Source: Variovorax beijingensis
GTDB lineage: Bacteria > Pseudomonadota > Gammaproteobacteria > Burkholderiales > Burkholderiaceae_C
DNA: 64,000 nucleotides
Assembly: GCF_007828835.1 (NCBI RefSeq)
Contig: NZ_VIVL01000012.1
Span: forward strand, 1-64,000
Reading direction: 5' to 3'
Numbering within the stretch: the stretch's first letter is position 1; every line of letters starts with the position of its first letter. The position numbers were made by a program, and so were the translations under genes. Positions 39,760 to 47,883 of the stretch are shown here, in pieces. Under the pieces are notes generated by a model, which searched no databases, had not been told where the DNA came from, and worked only from the letters and a program-made list of their open reading frames with translations.

Positions 39760-40944
39760 ATGACCCCGCAAACCATCGCCATCGTCAAAGCCACCGTTCC
39801 CGCGCTCCAGGCGCACGGGGAGGCCATCACCAGCCACTTCTACCGGATCATGTTCGAGAGCCATCCGGAGGTGAAGGCCTTCTTCAACGAGGCGCACCAG
39901 GCCGCGGGCAGCCAGGCGCGCGCACTCGCGGGCGCGGTGCTGGCCTATGCCACGCACATCGACCGGCTCGACGAGATCGCCGGCGCGCTGCCGCGCATCA
40001 TCCAGAAGCACGCCGCGCTGGGCGTGCTGCCCGAGCACTACCCGATCGTCGGCGGCTGCCTGCTGCAGGCCATCAAGGACGTGCTCGGCGAGGCCGCGAC
40101 CGACGAGATCATCGCGGCCTGGGGCGAGGCCTACCAATCGCTCGCGGCGCTGCTGATCGCCGCCGAGGAAGAGGTCTACCGCGCCAACGCCGCACAGACC
40201 GGCGGCTGGCGCGGCGAGCGCGAGTTCCGCGTGGCGCGCCGCGAGCAGGAGAGCGAGGTCATCACCTCCTTCTACCTGGAGCCGACCGACGGCGGCCCGC
40301 TGCTCGCTTTCTCGCCGGGCCAGTACCTCACGCTGGTGCTGAACATCGACGGCGAGCCGCTGCGGCGCAACTACTCGCTGTCCGATGCGCCGGGCAAGCC
40401 CTTCTACCGCATCAGCGTCAAGCAGGAAGAGGGCGGCCGCGCATCGAACTGGCTGCACGAGAAGGCCGGCGTCGGCACCCTGCTGCAGGTGCAGGCGCCT
40501 TGCGGCGACTTCGTGCTGCAGCCCGCGGGCGAGCGCGTGCGGCCGCTGGTGCTGGTGACGGGCGGCGTGGGCATCACGCCGGCCATGAGCATGCTCGAGT
40601 CGGTGGCGCACACCGGCCGGCCGGTGCACTTCATCCACGCCGCGCGGCATGGCGGCGCCCATGCGTTCCGCGCGCGCGTCGATGCGCTGGCAGCCCGGCA
40701 TGCCAACGTGAAGCCGCTCTATGTCTACGACGTGCCGCGCGAATCCGACCGGCCGCATGCGACCGGCTTCGTCACGCGCGAGCTGCTCGCGCAGCAGCTG
40801 CCGGCCGACCGCGACGTCGATCTCTACTTCCTCGGCCCGAAGCCTTTCATGAAGGCGGTGTATGCGAGCGGCCTTGCGCTGGGCGTGCCCAAGCAGCAGC
40901 TGCGCTACGAATTCTTCGGGCCGCTGGAGGCGCTGGAAGCATGA
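39760..40944 (+). CDS. hmp: Flavohemoprotein nitric oxide dioxygenase
   Basis: 394 aa, full length. Three domains: globin (1-140) with distal Tyr28, Gln52 and proximal His84; FAD domain (about 150-255) with GQYLTLVL and RRNYSLSDAP; NAD domain (about 265-394) with VTGGVGITPAMSML and YFLGPKPFM. It converts NO and O2 to nitrate using NADH in the cytoplasm. It is divergent from norR, which is expected to induce it. Confidence 0.93.
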   Translation: MTPQTIAIVKATVPALQAHGEAITSHFYRIMFESHPEVKAFFNEAHQAAGSQARALAGAVLAYATHIDRLDEIAGALPRIIQKHAALGVLPEHYPIVGGCLLQAIKDVLGEAATDEIIAAWGEAYQSLAALLIAAEEEVYRANAAQTGGWRGEREFRVARREQESEVITSFYLEPTDGGPLLAFSPGQYLTLVLNIDGEPLRRNYSLSDAPGKPFYRISVKQEEGGRASNWLHEKAGVGTLLQVQAPCGDFVLQPAGERVRPLVLVTGGVGITPAMSMLESVAHTGRPVHFIHAARHGGAHAFRARVDALAARHANVKPLYVYDVPRESDRPHATGFVTRELLAQQLPADRDVDLYFLGPKPFMKAVYASGLALGVPKQQLRYEFFGPLEALEA

Positions 40945-41019
40945 GGCGGGTTACCCCGCTTTGTCGACGCTTCGGCTTCGCGGGTATAGGATGAAAGTGC
41001 ACTCACGAGGAGATCGCAA

Positions 41020-41301
41020 ATGCCCGAACTGAACGCGCCCGAGAGCAGCAGCACCCGCGCCGTCGAACGCGCGCTGGACGAAAGCAAGCAGGTGAAGAAA
41101 ACAGTGGAGGAAGCCGCGGACGAACTCGCTGTCGTTCATGTGGTGCTGGACAAGGGCGTCTCCGAGGACGCGCGCACCGACGACCTCGGCCGCGCGATCG
41201 AGCAGACCGACCAGATCGAGAAGAAGCTGTCGAAGTCGGTCGATCTGCTGGAGCGGGTCGCCGAAGCGCTGGAGGCCGAAAGCCACAGGAAGGCCTCGTG
41301 A
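41020..41301 (+). CDS. Small coiled-coil hypothetical protein
   Basis: 93 aa, highly charged and predicted almost wholly helical, with heptad-like repeats (LDESKQVKKTVEEAADELA and TDQIEKKLSKSVDLLERV). It has no Cys, membrane helix or signal. The start has GAGGAG seven bases upstream. It precedes the response regulator gene; no family is recognised. Confidence 0.7.
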   Translation: MPELNAPESSSTRAVERALDESKQVKKTVEEAADELAVVHVVLDKGVSEDARTDDLGRAIEQTDQIEKKLSKSVDLLERVAEALEAESHRKAS

Positions 41302-41460
41302 GAAGAAAGAAGCCCCTGCGCCTTGCGCCGCGTGCTGCCTGGGCACCGTCTCCAAGTCGAGCAGCCTGCCTACAAGGATGAAGAAACACCGGCCGTAAAA
41401 AGAATCGATTGGTGGTTGCGTCCCGTTGCCCAAGCGCCTCCAGACGCCGAAAGCGCATGC

Positions 41461-41832
41461 ATGCCGCTCACTGCAATCCTTGTCGAGGACAGCCGGACGA
41501 TCCGGGACAACCTGATTCCGGCATTGGAGGAGCTGGCCGGCGTTCGCGTCGTGGCCACCGCCGAGACGGCGCAAGCGGCCATCGATGCGCTGGCGCTGCA
41601 CGCTTCCTGGCAACTGGCCATCGTCGATCTCTTCCTGAAGGAGGGCTCGGGACTGACGGTCATCCGCGCCTGCCAGGGCCGCTCCAGGGACAAGCACCTG
41701 ATCGTCCTGACGAACTACCCGAGCCCCGAGATGCGCCGCCGCTGCCTGGCGCTCGGCGCCGATGCGGTCTTCGACAAGTCCACCGAACTCGACGCCTTTT
41801 TCGAGCGCTGCCTGGGTTATCAAGGCAGGTGA
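41461..41832 (+). CDS. Single-domain response regulator
   Basis: 123 aa, just a receiver domain: acidic pair Glu9-Asp10 (VEDSRTIR), phospho-acceptor Asp in LAIVDLFLKEGSG (about 56), Thr in VLTNYPS and Lys in VFDKSTELDAFF. There is no output domain, so it acts through a partner as CheY or relay proteins do. No histidine kinase is adjacent. The frame is open upstream, but the alignment with receivers begins here. Confidence 0.85.
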   Translation: MPLTAILVEDSRTIRDNLIPALEELAGVRVVATAETAQAAIDALALHASWQLAIVDLFLKEGSGLTVIRACQGRSRDKHLIVLTNYPSPEMRRRCLALGADAVFDKSTELDAFFERCLGYQGR

Positions 41833-41851
41833 GCTTCCAGGCGCGATCGGG

Positions 41852-43219
41852 CTATGCCACCCACACCGTCTTGATGTTCACGAACTCCTTGATGCCGTAG
41901 CCCGACAGCTCGCGGCCGTAGCCGCTGTCCTTCACGCCGCCGAAGGGCAACCGCGGATCGGAGCGGACGGCGTCGTTGACGAACACGCATCCCGCCTCGA
42001 TCGACTCGGCCGCGATGCGCTCGCCGCGGGCCAGGTCGCGCGTGAGGACGGCGGCGCCCAGACCGAACGAGGAGTCGTTGGCGACCGCAATGGCCTGCGC
42101 CTCGTCGCGCACCGGAATGACTGCGGCCACGGGGCCGAACAACTCTTCGTCGTACGCGGCCATGCCCTTGGCGACGTCGGTCAGCACGGTGGGTGGGTAG
42201 TAAGCGCCCGGGCCCTCGGGAATCCGGCCGCCGAGCAGGCAGCGCGCGCCGCGCTGCACGCTCTGCTCGACCTGCCGGTGCAGGGCGTCGCGCAGGTCGT
42301 GCCGGGCCAGCGGGCCGATTTCCGTCGCCATGTCCAGCGGATCGCCTTGCCGCACCGCCTTCATCTTCTGCACGAAGCGCTGCTCGAATTCGCGCCGCAC
42401 CGGCTCGACGACGATGAAGCGCTTGGCGGCAATGCAGCTCTGGCCGCCGTTGACCAGCCGGCCCCTTGTGCACACGCTGGCGGCCAGGTCGAGGTCGGAG
42501 TCCTCCAGCACCAGGTAGGGATCGCTGCCGCCGAGTTCGAGCACGGTCTTCTTCAGCATCTCGCCGGCCTTGCGCGCCACTGCGCTCCCGGCCGGGCCGC
42601 TGCCGGTCAACGTGACCGCGCGCACCAGCGGATGCGCGATGGCCGCATCGACCTGCGCATTGCCGATCAGCAGCGTTCGGAACAGGTGGTCGGGCATGCC
42701 GGCCTCGCGCAGGATCTGCTCGATCGCGAGCGCGCAGCCCGGCACGTTCGACGCATGCTTGAGCACCGCCGCGTTGCCGGCCATCAGCGCGGGCGCGGCG
42801 AAGCGGAACACCTGCCAGAACGGAAAGTTCCAGGGCATCACGGCCAAAACCACGCCCAGCGGATTGAAGGTGACGAAACTCGTGCGCGCTTCGGTCTCGA
42901 CCGGCTCGCGTGCCAGCAGCCGTGCTGCGTTGTCGGCGAAGAATTCGCAGCATGCCGCGCACTTCTGCGCCTCGGCAATGCCGTCGCGCAGCGGTTTTCC
43001 CATTTCGCGCGCCATCAGCCGGCCCCAGCTGTCGGACTTCGCGCACAGGATCTTTGCCGCCGCGCGCAGGTGCTGTGCGCGCTGCTCGAACGAGGTGCCG
43101 CGCCAGGCCAGGAATGCCTCGTGCGTCTTGCCGATGATGTCGTCGACGGCGGCACGCGGCATTTCCGCATGGGCCTCGAGCTTCTCGCCGGTCGCGGGGT
43201 TGATGGATTCGATGGCCAT
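41852..43219 (-). CDS. NAD(P)-dependent aldehyde dehydrogenase, succinate-semialdehyde type
   Basis: 455 aa. General base Glu228 (LELGG) and catalytic Cys262 (GGQSCIAAKRF). Also FNPLGVVLAVMPWNFPFWQ and SGYGREL near the C-terminus, which match the YneI/Sad group of succinate-semialdehyde dehydrogenases. It would oxidise an aldehyde to the acid in the cytoplasm. The Met at 43219 fits homologues better than the one at 43237. It is 14 bases from the DUF6496 gene upstream. Confidence 0.9.
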   Translation of the reverse strand: MAIESINPATGEKLEAHAEMPRAAVDDIIGKTHEAFLAWRGTSFEQRAQHLRAAAKILCAKSDSWGRLMAREMGKPLRDGIAEAQKCAACCEFFADNAARLLAREPVETEARTSFVTFNPLGVVLAVMPWNFPFWQVFRFAAPALMAGNAAVLKHASNVPGCALAIEQILREAGMPDHLFRTLLIGNAQVDAAIAHPLVRAVTLTGSGPAGSAVARKAGEMLKKTVLELGGSDPYLVLEDSDLDLAASVCTRGRLVNGGQSCIAAKRFIVVEPVRREFEQRFVQKMKAVRQGDPLDMATEIGPLARHDLRDALHRQVEQSVQRGARCLLGGRIPEGPGAYYPPTVLTDVAKGMAAYDEELFGPVAAVIPVRDEAQAIAVANDSSFGLGAAVLTRDLARGERIAAESIEAGCVFVNDAVRSDPRLPFGGVKDSGYGRELSGYGIKEFVNIKTVWVA

Positions 43220-43233
43220 CTCGCTGCCTGCCC

Positions 43234-43740
43234 TCACTTGCCGGCCCTGTGCGCGGCCCGCGTCCGCGCGGCCTTGCGGGCGGCATGCGAACGCTCGGCG
43301 GAACCCTTGGTGCGCGCCGCCTTGCGCGCCGCTGCCGAGCGCTCTGCCGCGGTGCGCTCCTTGGACGCCGCCTTGGCATGCCGGGCCAGCGCCGGCCTGG
43401 ACGCCGCAGCCTGGCTTTCGTGCTGCAGGGCGCCGATGGTCGCGCGCGAGCGCTTGCGCGAGACCTTGGCATCCGGCTTGTCGCCGGCCTCCAGCGCATG
43501 CTGTGCGCTGCGCCGCGTCTTCTCTGAGACCGTGCCCTTCTTGGGCACTGGCAGGTCGACGCCGGCGCGGCGCGCTTTGGACAAGCCGATCGCAATGGCC
43601 TGCTCGGGCGAACGCGCTCCGTGCCGGCCTTCGCGGATGTGCTCGATTTCCTCGCGCACGAATTCGCCGGCCTGCGTGGTCGGCGCCTTGCCTTCGCGTT
43701 TGTCGCGCTCGGCGCGTTCGATGGTTTTCTTCTCGGGCAT
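43234..43740 (-). CDS. DUF6496 protein with histone-H1-like basic tail
   Basis: 168 aa. The N-terminal DUF6496 region has GEFVREEIEHIREGRHGAR and IAIGLSKARRAGVDLPVPKKG. The C-terminal 80 residues are Ala/Arg/Lys-rich with repeats of AARKAART and ERSAAARK. Such tails resemble histone-H1-like nucleoid proteins, so DNA binding is likely. The leader holds an 18-base tandem duplication that carries the ribosome-binding site twice. It is upstream of the aldehyde dehydrogenase gene. Confidence 0.8.
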   Translation of the reverse strand: MPEKKTIERAERDKREGKAPTTQAGEFVREEIEHIREGRHGARSPEQAIAIGLSKARRAGVDLPVPKKGTVSEKTRRSAQHALEAGDKPDAKVSRKRSRATIGALQHESQAAASRPALARHAKAASKERTAAERSAAARKAARTKGSAERSHAARKAARTRAAHRAGK

Positions 43741-43745
43741 GGCGG

Positions 43746-43781
43746 ATCTCCCGTAGTTGAAATATCTCCCGTAGTTAAATT
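43746..43781 (-). repeat. 18-base tandem duplication containing the DUF6496 ribosome-binding site
   Basis: 43746-43763 and 43764-43781 agree at 16 of 18 bases. On the minus strand each carries CTACGGGAGAT, so there are two GGGAG sites, one at the normal distance from the ATG and one 18 bases further upstream. Confidence 0.65.
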
Positions 43782-43988
43782 TCACTCTAGGCCGGTGGCG
43801 TGCAGTGGGTGTAGGGCGCCGCAACCTCGTCGATGTAGGCCTTCGACGATGCAGGCGATCACGCGCGCGGGGCGCCGAGTCCTACAGATGGGAGGCGGCA
43901 ATCTTTCGCAAAGTGTCCACGAGGCCCGGGCGCCGGCCGCCTCGGCTGGACCTGCTGCGTGGCCTTTCAACCGAAGAGGAGATTTCTC

Positions 43989-44408
43989 ATGCACACGATC
44001 AAGGATGTGATGAGCCGGGACGTGCAAGTCATCAGTCCCGATGCGACCATCGCAGAGGCCGCGCGGCAGATGCGCGACGGCGACTTCGGCATGATGCCGG
44101 TCGGCGCGAACGACCGGATGATCGGCTCGATCTCGGACCGCGACATTGCCGTGCGCGCGGTGGCCGAAGGCCGCAGCGCCGACACCAAGGTGCGCGACGT
44201 GATGTCCGACGGCATCCGCTGGGCCTACGAGGACGAACCGGTCGAACGCGCCGTCGCGATCATGGGCGAGTACCAGATCCGTCGGCTGCCGGTCGTCAGC
44301 CGCGACAAGCGCCTGGTGGGCATCGTGGCGCTGGGCGACCTTGCGGTCAGGGAAGCCGAGTCCGAACCCGCGGCCGAAGCGCTGTGCGAGATCTCGGAGC
44401 CCGCCTGA
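43989..44408 (+). CDS. CBS-pair domain protein
   Basis: 139 aa made of two CBS domains: MHTIKDVMSRDVQVISPDATIAEAARQM onward (1-65), and VRDVMSDGIRWAYEDEPVERAVAIM onward (68-130). Typical turns are MIGSISDRDIAVRAV and LVGIVALGDLAVR. CBS pairs bind adenine nucleotides and sense energy state. A strong GAGGAG site precedes the ATG. Neighbouring stress-type genes (DUF6496, PfpI, Hsp20) suggest a role in stationary or stress response. Confidence 0.88.
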   Translation: MHTIKDVMSRDVQVISPDATIAEAARQMRDGDFGMMPVGANDRMIGSISDRDIAVRAVAEGRSADTKVRDVMSDGIRWAYEDEPVERAVAIMGEYQIRRLPVVSRDKRLVGIVALGDLAVREAESEPAAEALCEISEPA

Positions 44409-44705
44409 GCACCGGCGCCACCGTTGGCGATTTCCTACAGCGCTTCCGCATCCCTCTGACAGAAGTCGGCGATGCGGTGGCGCAGTCTGGCATCGGATGT
44501 GGTGCGCCCCTCCGGGCTCCGACGGTGCTCAAGTGGAATCGAGCGAGCACGACGAGAACGAAGCAGGACAGGCCGGCGCACAGGCCAATGAGCGAAGCTC
44601 GTGGGCAAGGCGCATGGCATGAAAGGCGCACCACGTCCCCCTTATTTGAAGCGCAGCGACCGGCCGCTGCCTTCCCTCTCGAAAACACCGCCGAAAGGAT
44701 TCCCC
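44409..44705. other. Intergenic region between the CBS and PfpI genes
   Basis: No gene or clear structure is seen; the ORFs here match nothing. The PfpI ribosome-binding site AAAGGA is at its end. Confidence 0.4.
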
Positions 44706-45263
44706 ATGAGCAAGACCCAACTCGATGGCGCCAAGGTTGCCATTCTGGTGGCCGACGGCTTCGAGCAAGCCGAGATGACGGAGCCGCGCAAGGCGCTCGA
44801 GGCGGCCGGCGCCGCGACCAGGATCGTCTCGCCGAAGGACAGCACCGTGCGCGGCTGGAAGCATCACAGGCCGGCCGATGAGTTCAACGTCGACATACCG
44901 CTGCCGCAGGCGGCCGCGCACGAGTTCGATGCGCTCGTGCTGCCCGGCGGCGTCATGAACCCCGATGCGCTGCGCACCAACGAGGAAGCCATCGCCTTTG
45001 TGCGGGACTTCTTCAAGGCCGGCAAGCCCGTGGCCGCGATCTGCCACGGACCGTGGACGCTGATCGAGGCCGACGCGGTGCGCGGCCGCACGATGACCTC
45101 GTGGCCCTCGCTGCGCACTGACCTCACGAATGCCGGCGCCAAGTGGGTGGACCGCGAGGTCGTGGTCGACGGCAACCTGATCACCAGCCGCAAGCCCCAG
45201 GACCTGCCGGCCTTCGACCGCGAGATGGTCCGGCTGTTTGCAGATGCGCGGGCGCACGCCTGA
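44706..45263 (+). CDS. DJ-1/PfpI family class I glutamine amidotransferase-like protein
   Basis: 185 aa. The nucleophile elbow is AICHGPW with Cys113-His114, and the conserved Glu20 is in DGFEQAEM. Length and sequence are those of the YhbO/PfpI group, which protects against glyoxal damage and other stress (deglycase activity has been claimed for the family and is disputed). It stands alone between the CBS and Hsp20 genes. Confidence 0.88.
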   Translation: MSKTQLDGAKVAILVADGFEQAEMTEPRKALEAAGAATRIVSPKDSTVRGWKHHRPADEFNVDIPLPQAAAHEFDALVLPGGVMNPDALRTNEEAIAFVRDFFKAGKPVAAICHGPWTLIEADAVRGRTMTSWPSLRTDLTNAGAKWVDREVVVDGNLITSRKPQDLPAFDREMVRLFADARAHA

Positions 45264-45480
45264 GCACGGCGCGAGGTCGAACCCGCCCGCTGTCCGCGCC
45301 CGCGCTCAATGCAGCGGACGCCCGGCGGGGCTCGGCGCGGCCCTGCCGTCTGGAGATTCCCTCTGCCGTGTCGTCGCAGCTGAGTTCGCTTGCCAACGGC
45401 CGAACATACCGGTTGGAGCGTCGCCGTTCCCGCGCGGAGGCGACGTGTTTCGCCACCACCCTTGACGGGAGACCATCCTC

Positions 45481-45810
45481 ATGAATGCCCAGACCCGCTT
45501 GGAACGAATAGACAACCTGTTCCCTGAAATGATGCGCCGCTGGGCGCGGCCGCTGCAGATGCTCGACGATGTCGACGTGCCGTCCGACATCCGCGTCTCG
45601 ATCGACGGCAACTACATCTCGACCGCGGCCGACATCAAAAAGGAACTGGAAGAAAAGCACGGCAGCGCCTCGCGCGGCTTCACGCTCGGCAGCGAGGTGG
45701 ACGACAAGACCGCCGTCGCCAAGCTGGAGGATGGCGTGCTGCGCCTCACGCTGCCCAAGCAGCAGGGCAGCTCCAGCCGCGTGCTGAAGATCGAGCAGGC
45801 CGCGGCATGA
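45481..45810 (+). CDS. Shortened Hsp20/alpha-crystallin family protein
   Basis: 109 aa, about 35 residues shorter than usual small heat-shock proteins. The opening RLERIDNLFPEMMRRW and the end GVLRLTLPKQ are typical of Hsp20. Between them the alpha-crystallin domain seems to lack two blocks. The segment before VSIDGNYIS (normally a beta strand with xVxAEIPG) is missing. So is the loop normally reading RSERYYG before SRGFTLGSEVDD. Both deletions keep the frame. It may be a divergent subfamily or a decaying gene. It overlaps the next gene by ATGA. Confidence 0.75.
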   Translation: MNAQTRLERIDNLFPEMMRRWARPLQMLDDVDVPSDIRVSIDGNYISTAADIKKELEEKHGSASRGFTLGSEVDDKTAVAKLEDGVLRLTLPKQQGSSSRVLKIEQAAA

Positions 45811-45998
45811 CCATTCAATGGGACGAGCTCCGGGCCGCATACGACGCCTGGCGCGCGGAGCGTGACAAGTTCGACCGCTGGATGACGGCCATCGCCGCCG
45901 GCGAGCCCTACGACAAGGCCGAGCTGGGAAAAGACATCGAAGAGCTCGACGCGAGGCACCAGGTCTTCCTGGAGAAGGTCCGCCCCTTCGTGTCATGA
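45807..45998 (+). CDS. Small hypothetical protein
   Basis: 63 aa, charged and helical (WDELRAAYDAWRAERDKFDRW), without Cys or membrane helix. It is coupled by ATGA overlaps both to the Hsp20-like gene upstream (45807-45810) and to the membrane protein downstream (45995-45998), so it belongs to a three-gene unit. No family is recognised. Confidence 0.65.
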   Translation: MTIQWDELRAAYDAWRAERDKFDRWMTAIAAGEPYDKAELGKDIEELDARHQVFLEKVRPFVS

Positions 45999-46447
45999 GC
46001 ACGAGGATCGTTCAGTTCTTGGCCATTGCGATCGGCGCGCTCGCGTTGATTCCTTCAGGCGCGCACCTGGCGGCGCTCCCGAGCAAGATCGGCCTCGGCC
46101 CATCAGAGTATTTTCTGGTGCAGGGCATCTACCGCGGCTGGGCCGTGCTCGGGTCGCTGTGGGTGGCGGCGCTGGTGGTAAACATCGTCCTCGCGGTCGT
46201 CGTCCGCTCGCAGCCCCTGCCGTTCCGGCTCGCGCTCGGTGCCGCGGCCTGCATCGCGGCGATGTTCGCGATCTTCGTGACGTGGACCTTGCCGGGCAAC
46301 CAGGCGACGCAGAACTGGACCATCGTCCCGGCGAACTGGGAAACCCTCCGGCGCCAGTGGGAGTACTCGCATGCGGTGAACGCGGGGATCGTGTTCCTCG
46401 CGCTCTGCCTGGTGACCGCGTCGGCGTTGTGCTGGCGGCGGGCGTGA
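45995..46447 (+). CDS. DUF1772-like membrane protein
   Basis: 150 aa with four hydrophobic helices (about 5-25, 48-70, 80-100 and 128-147). The pattern is that of DUF1772/anthrone-oxygenase-like proteins (HLAALPSKIGL, TWTLPGNQATQNWT). Function is unknown. It is last in the unit with the Hsp20-like and 63-aa genes, and convergent with the peroxiredoxin gene. Confidence 0.7.
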   Translation: MSTRIVQFLAIAIGALALIPSGAHLAALPSKIGLGPSEYFLVQGIYRGWAVLGSLWVAALVVNIVLAVVVRSQPLPFRLALGAAACIAAMFAIFVTWTLPGNQATQNWTIVPANWETLRRQWEYSHAVNAGIVFLALCLVTASALCWRRA

Positions 46448-46993
46448 TCAGCCCGGCGGCTGCGCCAGCAGCTGCTCGCCGCGCGCCGGGTAGTCGTTCT
46501 TGATGACAAAGTCCAGCGCCTGCACCATCTCGGCGAAGTTGGGGCGCACGAAGGGCATCGATTGCACCGAGAGGTAATAGACCGTGTTGTCGGGCCTGAC
46601 CAGAAACAGGCCGGGCTCTGAGAACAGCGCCGGCTCGTCGATGCCGATGGAGGTCTTGCCCCGGCTCGCCGAAATGTACAGCCCCCACTTCCTGGCGTCC
46701 GCGAGCGACAGACCATAACCGATGCGCAGCTTCGCCGCGCCGATCTTGTCGGCCATCGCGCGGGCGCGTTCCTCACCGTCGGAACTGATCGCGATGGTGC
46801 CCACGCCGCGCTCGGCGAAGGCCGGCGTCAGCCGCTCGAGCTCCTTCAGGTAGCCAGCGCAGATCGGGCAGTGCAGCCCGCGGTAGAAGCACACCAGCGT
46901 CATGCGCTCGGGCTTCTCGTCGATCAGCCGGAACCGGCCTGCGCCGAGAGTGTCGACACTCAGGTCCGGGGCTTGTTGGCGCGGAATCAGCAT
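46448..46993 (-). CDS. Peroxiredoxin-like (AhpC/TSA, thioredoxin-fold) protein
   Basis: 181 aa. It has the active-site segment FYRGLHCPICAGYLKEL with Cys42 and Cys45, a CxxC arrangement found in the peroxiredoxin-like family 2 (AhpC/TSA). The catalytic Thr of classic peroxiredoxins is replaced. AAGGAG precedes the ATG. It is divergent from an AraC regulator 53 bases away, which probably controls it. Confidence 0.85.
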   Translation of the reverse strand: MLIPRQQAPDLSVDTLGAGRFRLIDEKPERMTLVCFYRGLHCPICAGYLKELERLTPAFAERGVGTIAISSDGEERARAMADKIGAAKLRIGYGLSLADARKWGLYISASRGKTSIGIDEPALFSEPGLFLVRPDNTVYYLSVQSMPFVRPNFAEMVQALDFVIKNDYPARGEQLLAQPPG

Positions 46994-47046
46994 GGGGGTG
47001 CTCCTTGGAAAAAAGGGAGGGGTTGCAAACAAGGCCCAAAGATCTC

Positions 47047-47853
47047 ATGCTCGGCGCCATGAAACGTCCGACTTTCATGATCCAAAGTCCGAATCCACCC
47101 AAGATGGACCGGCTCGCCGCCTTCGTCGAAGTGTTCAAGCTCCGCGTGGCGGTGTTGGCGCCGGGCGAGCCCGGCGTGCCGGCTTTGCTGCTGGCGGGCC
47201 CGGAAGACGGCACCGCGGGCCGGGTGGTCTTCCGGCCTGGCGGCTTTTCCGAACTGCCGTCCGATGCGCGCATCGCGGCCAGCGTCGACTTCGACAATGA
47301 AGCCAATCCGTTGATGAGTGCGATGCCCGAGGAGGTCTCCGTGCCCCTGGACGGCTCGCCGTCGCTGCAGGCCACCGCTGCGGCCTTCGTGGCGGAAGCG
47401 GCCGGGAGCCGCTGCGGCCGCAGCGCGGCGCTGAACCGGCTCGCCGAAGTGCTGGTGCTGATGGCGCTCAGGAGCGCGATCGATGCGGGCACGCAGAAGC
47501 CGGGCCTGTTCGCCGCGCTCGCGCATCCTTCGCTGCACCGGGCGGTGGTGTCGATCCACGACATGCCGTCGCGGCCATGGACCGTCGACGACCTGGCGAG
47601 CCGGTCGGCCATGTCCAGGAGCACCTTCATGTCGACCTTCCGCACGATCGTCGGCACCACGCCCATGGCGTACCTCGGCGCGTGGCGCCTGACGCTGGCG
47701 CGCCGCTACCTGATGGCCGGCGATCCGGTCAAGCTCGCGGCCCGCCGCACCGGGTTCAGCAGCGCCGAGGCATTCTCCAGAGCCTTTTCAAGAGCTTACG
47801 GCCACGCACCCGCGGCCCTGAAACCGGCGCGGGCCGGCCAGCCGAAGCTGTGA
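47047..47853 (+). CDS. AraC family transcriptional regulator (cupin_6 type)
   Basis: 268 aa from 47047; the Met at 47059 is equally possible. The N-terminal half matches the AraC-binding-like/cupin_6 sensor (FRPGGFSELP, and later VLVLMALRSAID). The C-terminal AraC HTH pair is present: WTVDDLASRSAMSRSTFMSTF and KLAARRTGFSSAEAFSRAFSRAYG. It is divergent from the peroxiredoxin-like gene. Confidence 0.85.
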   Translation: MLGAMKRPTFMIQSPNPPKMDRLAAFVEVFKLRVAVLAPGEPGVPALLLAGPEDGTAGRVVFRPGGFSELPSDARIAASVDFDNEANPLMSAMPEEVSVPLDGSPSLQATAAAFVAEAAGSRCGRSAALNRLAEVLVLMALRSAIDAGTQKPGLFAALAHPSLHRAVVSIHDMPSRPWTVDDLASRSAMSRSTFMSTFRTIVGTTPMAYLGAWRLTLARRYLMAGDPVKLAARRTGFSSAEAFSRAFSRAYGHAPAALKPARAGQPKL

Positions 47854-47883
47854 GGCAAACGCACGCCTGCTGCCGCGATGCCC

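Noticed and set aside
38041..40758. 905-aa minus-strand extension of NorR
   Set aside because: The extension runs antisense through hmp; NorR starts at 39621.
45264..45480. RNA thermometer in the Hsp20 leader
   Set aside because: I found no convincing pairing of the ribosome-binding site with upstream bases of the ROSE type.
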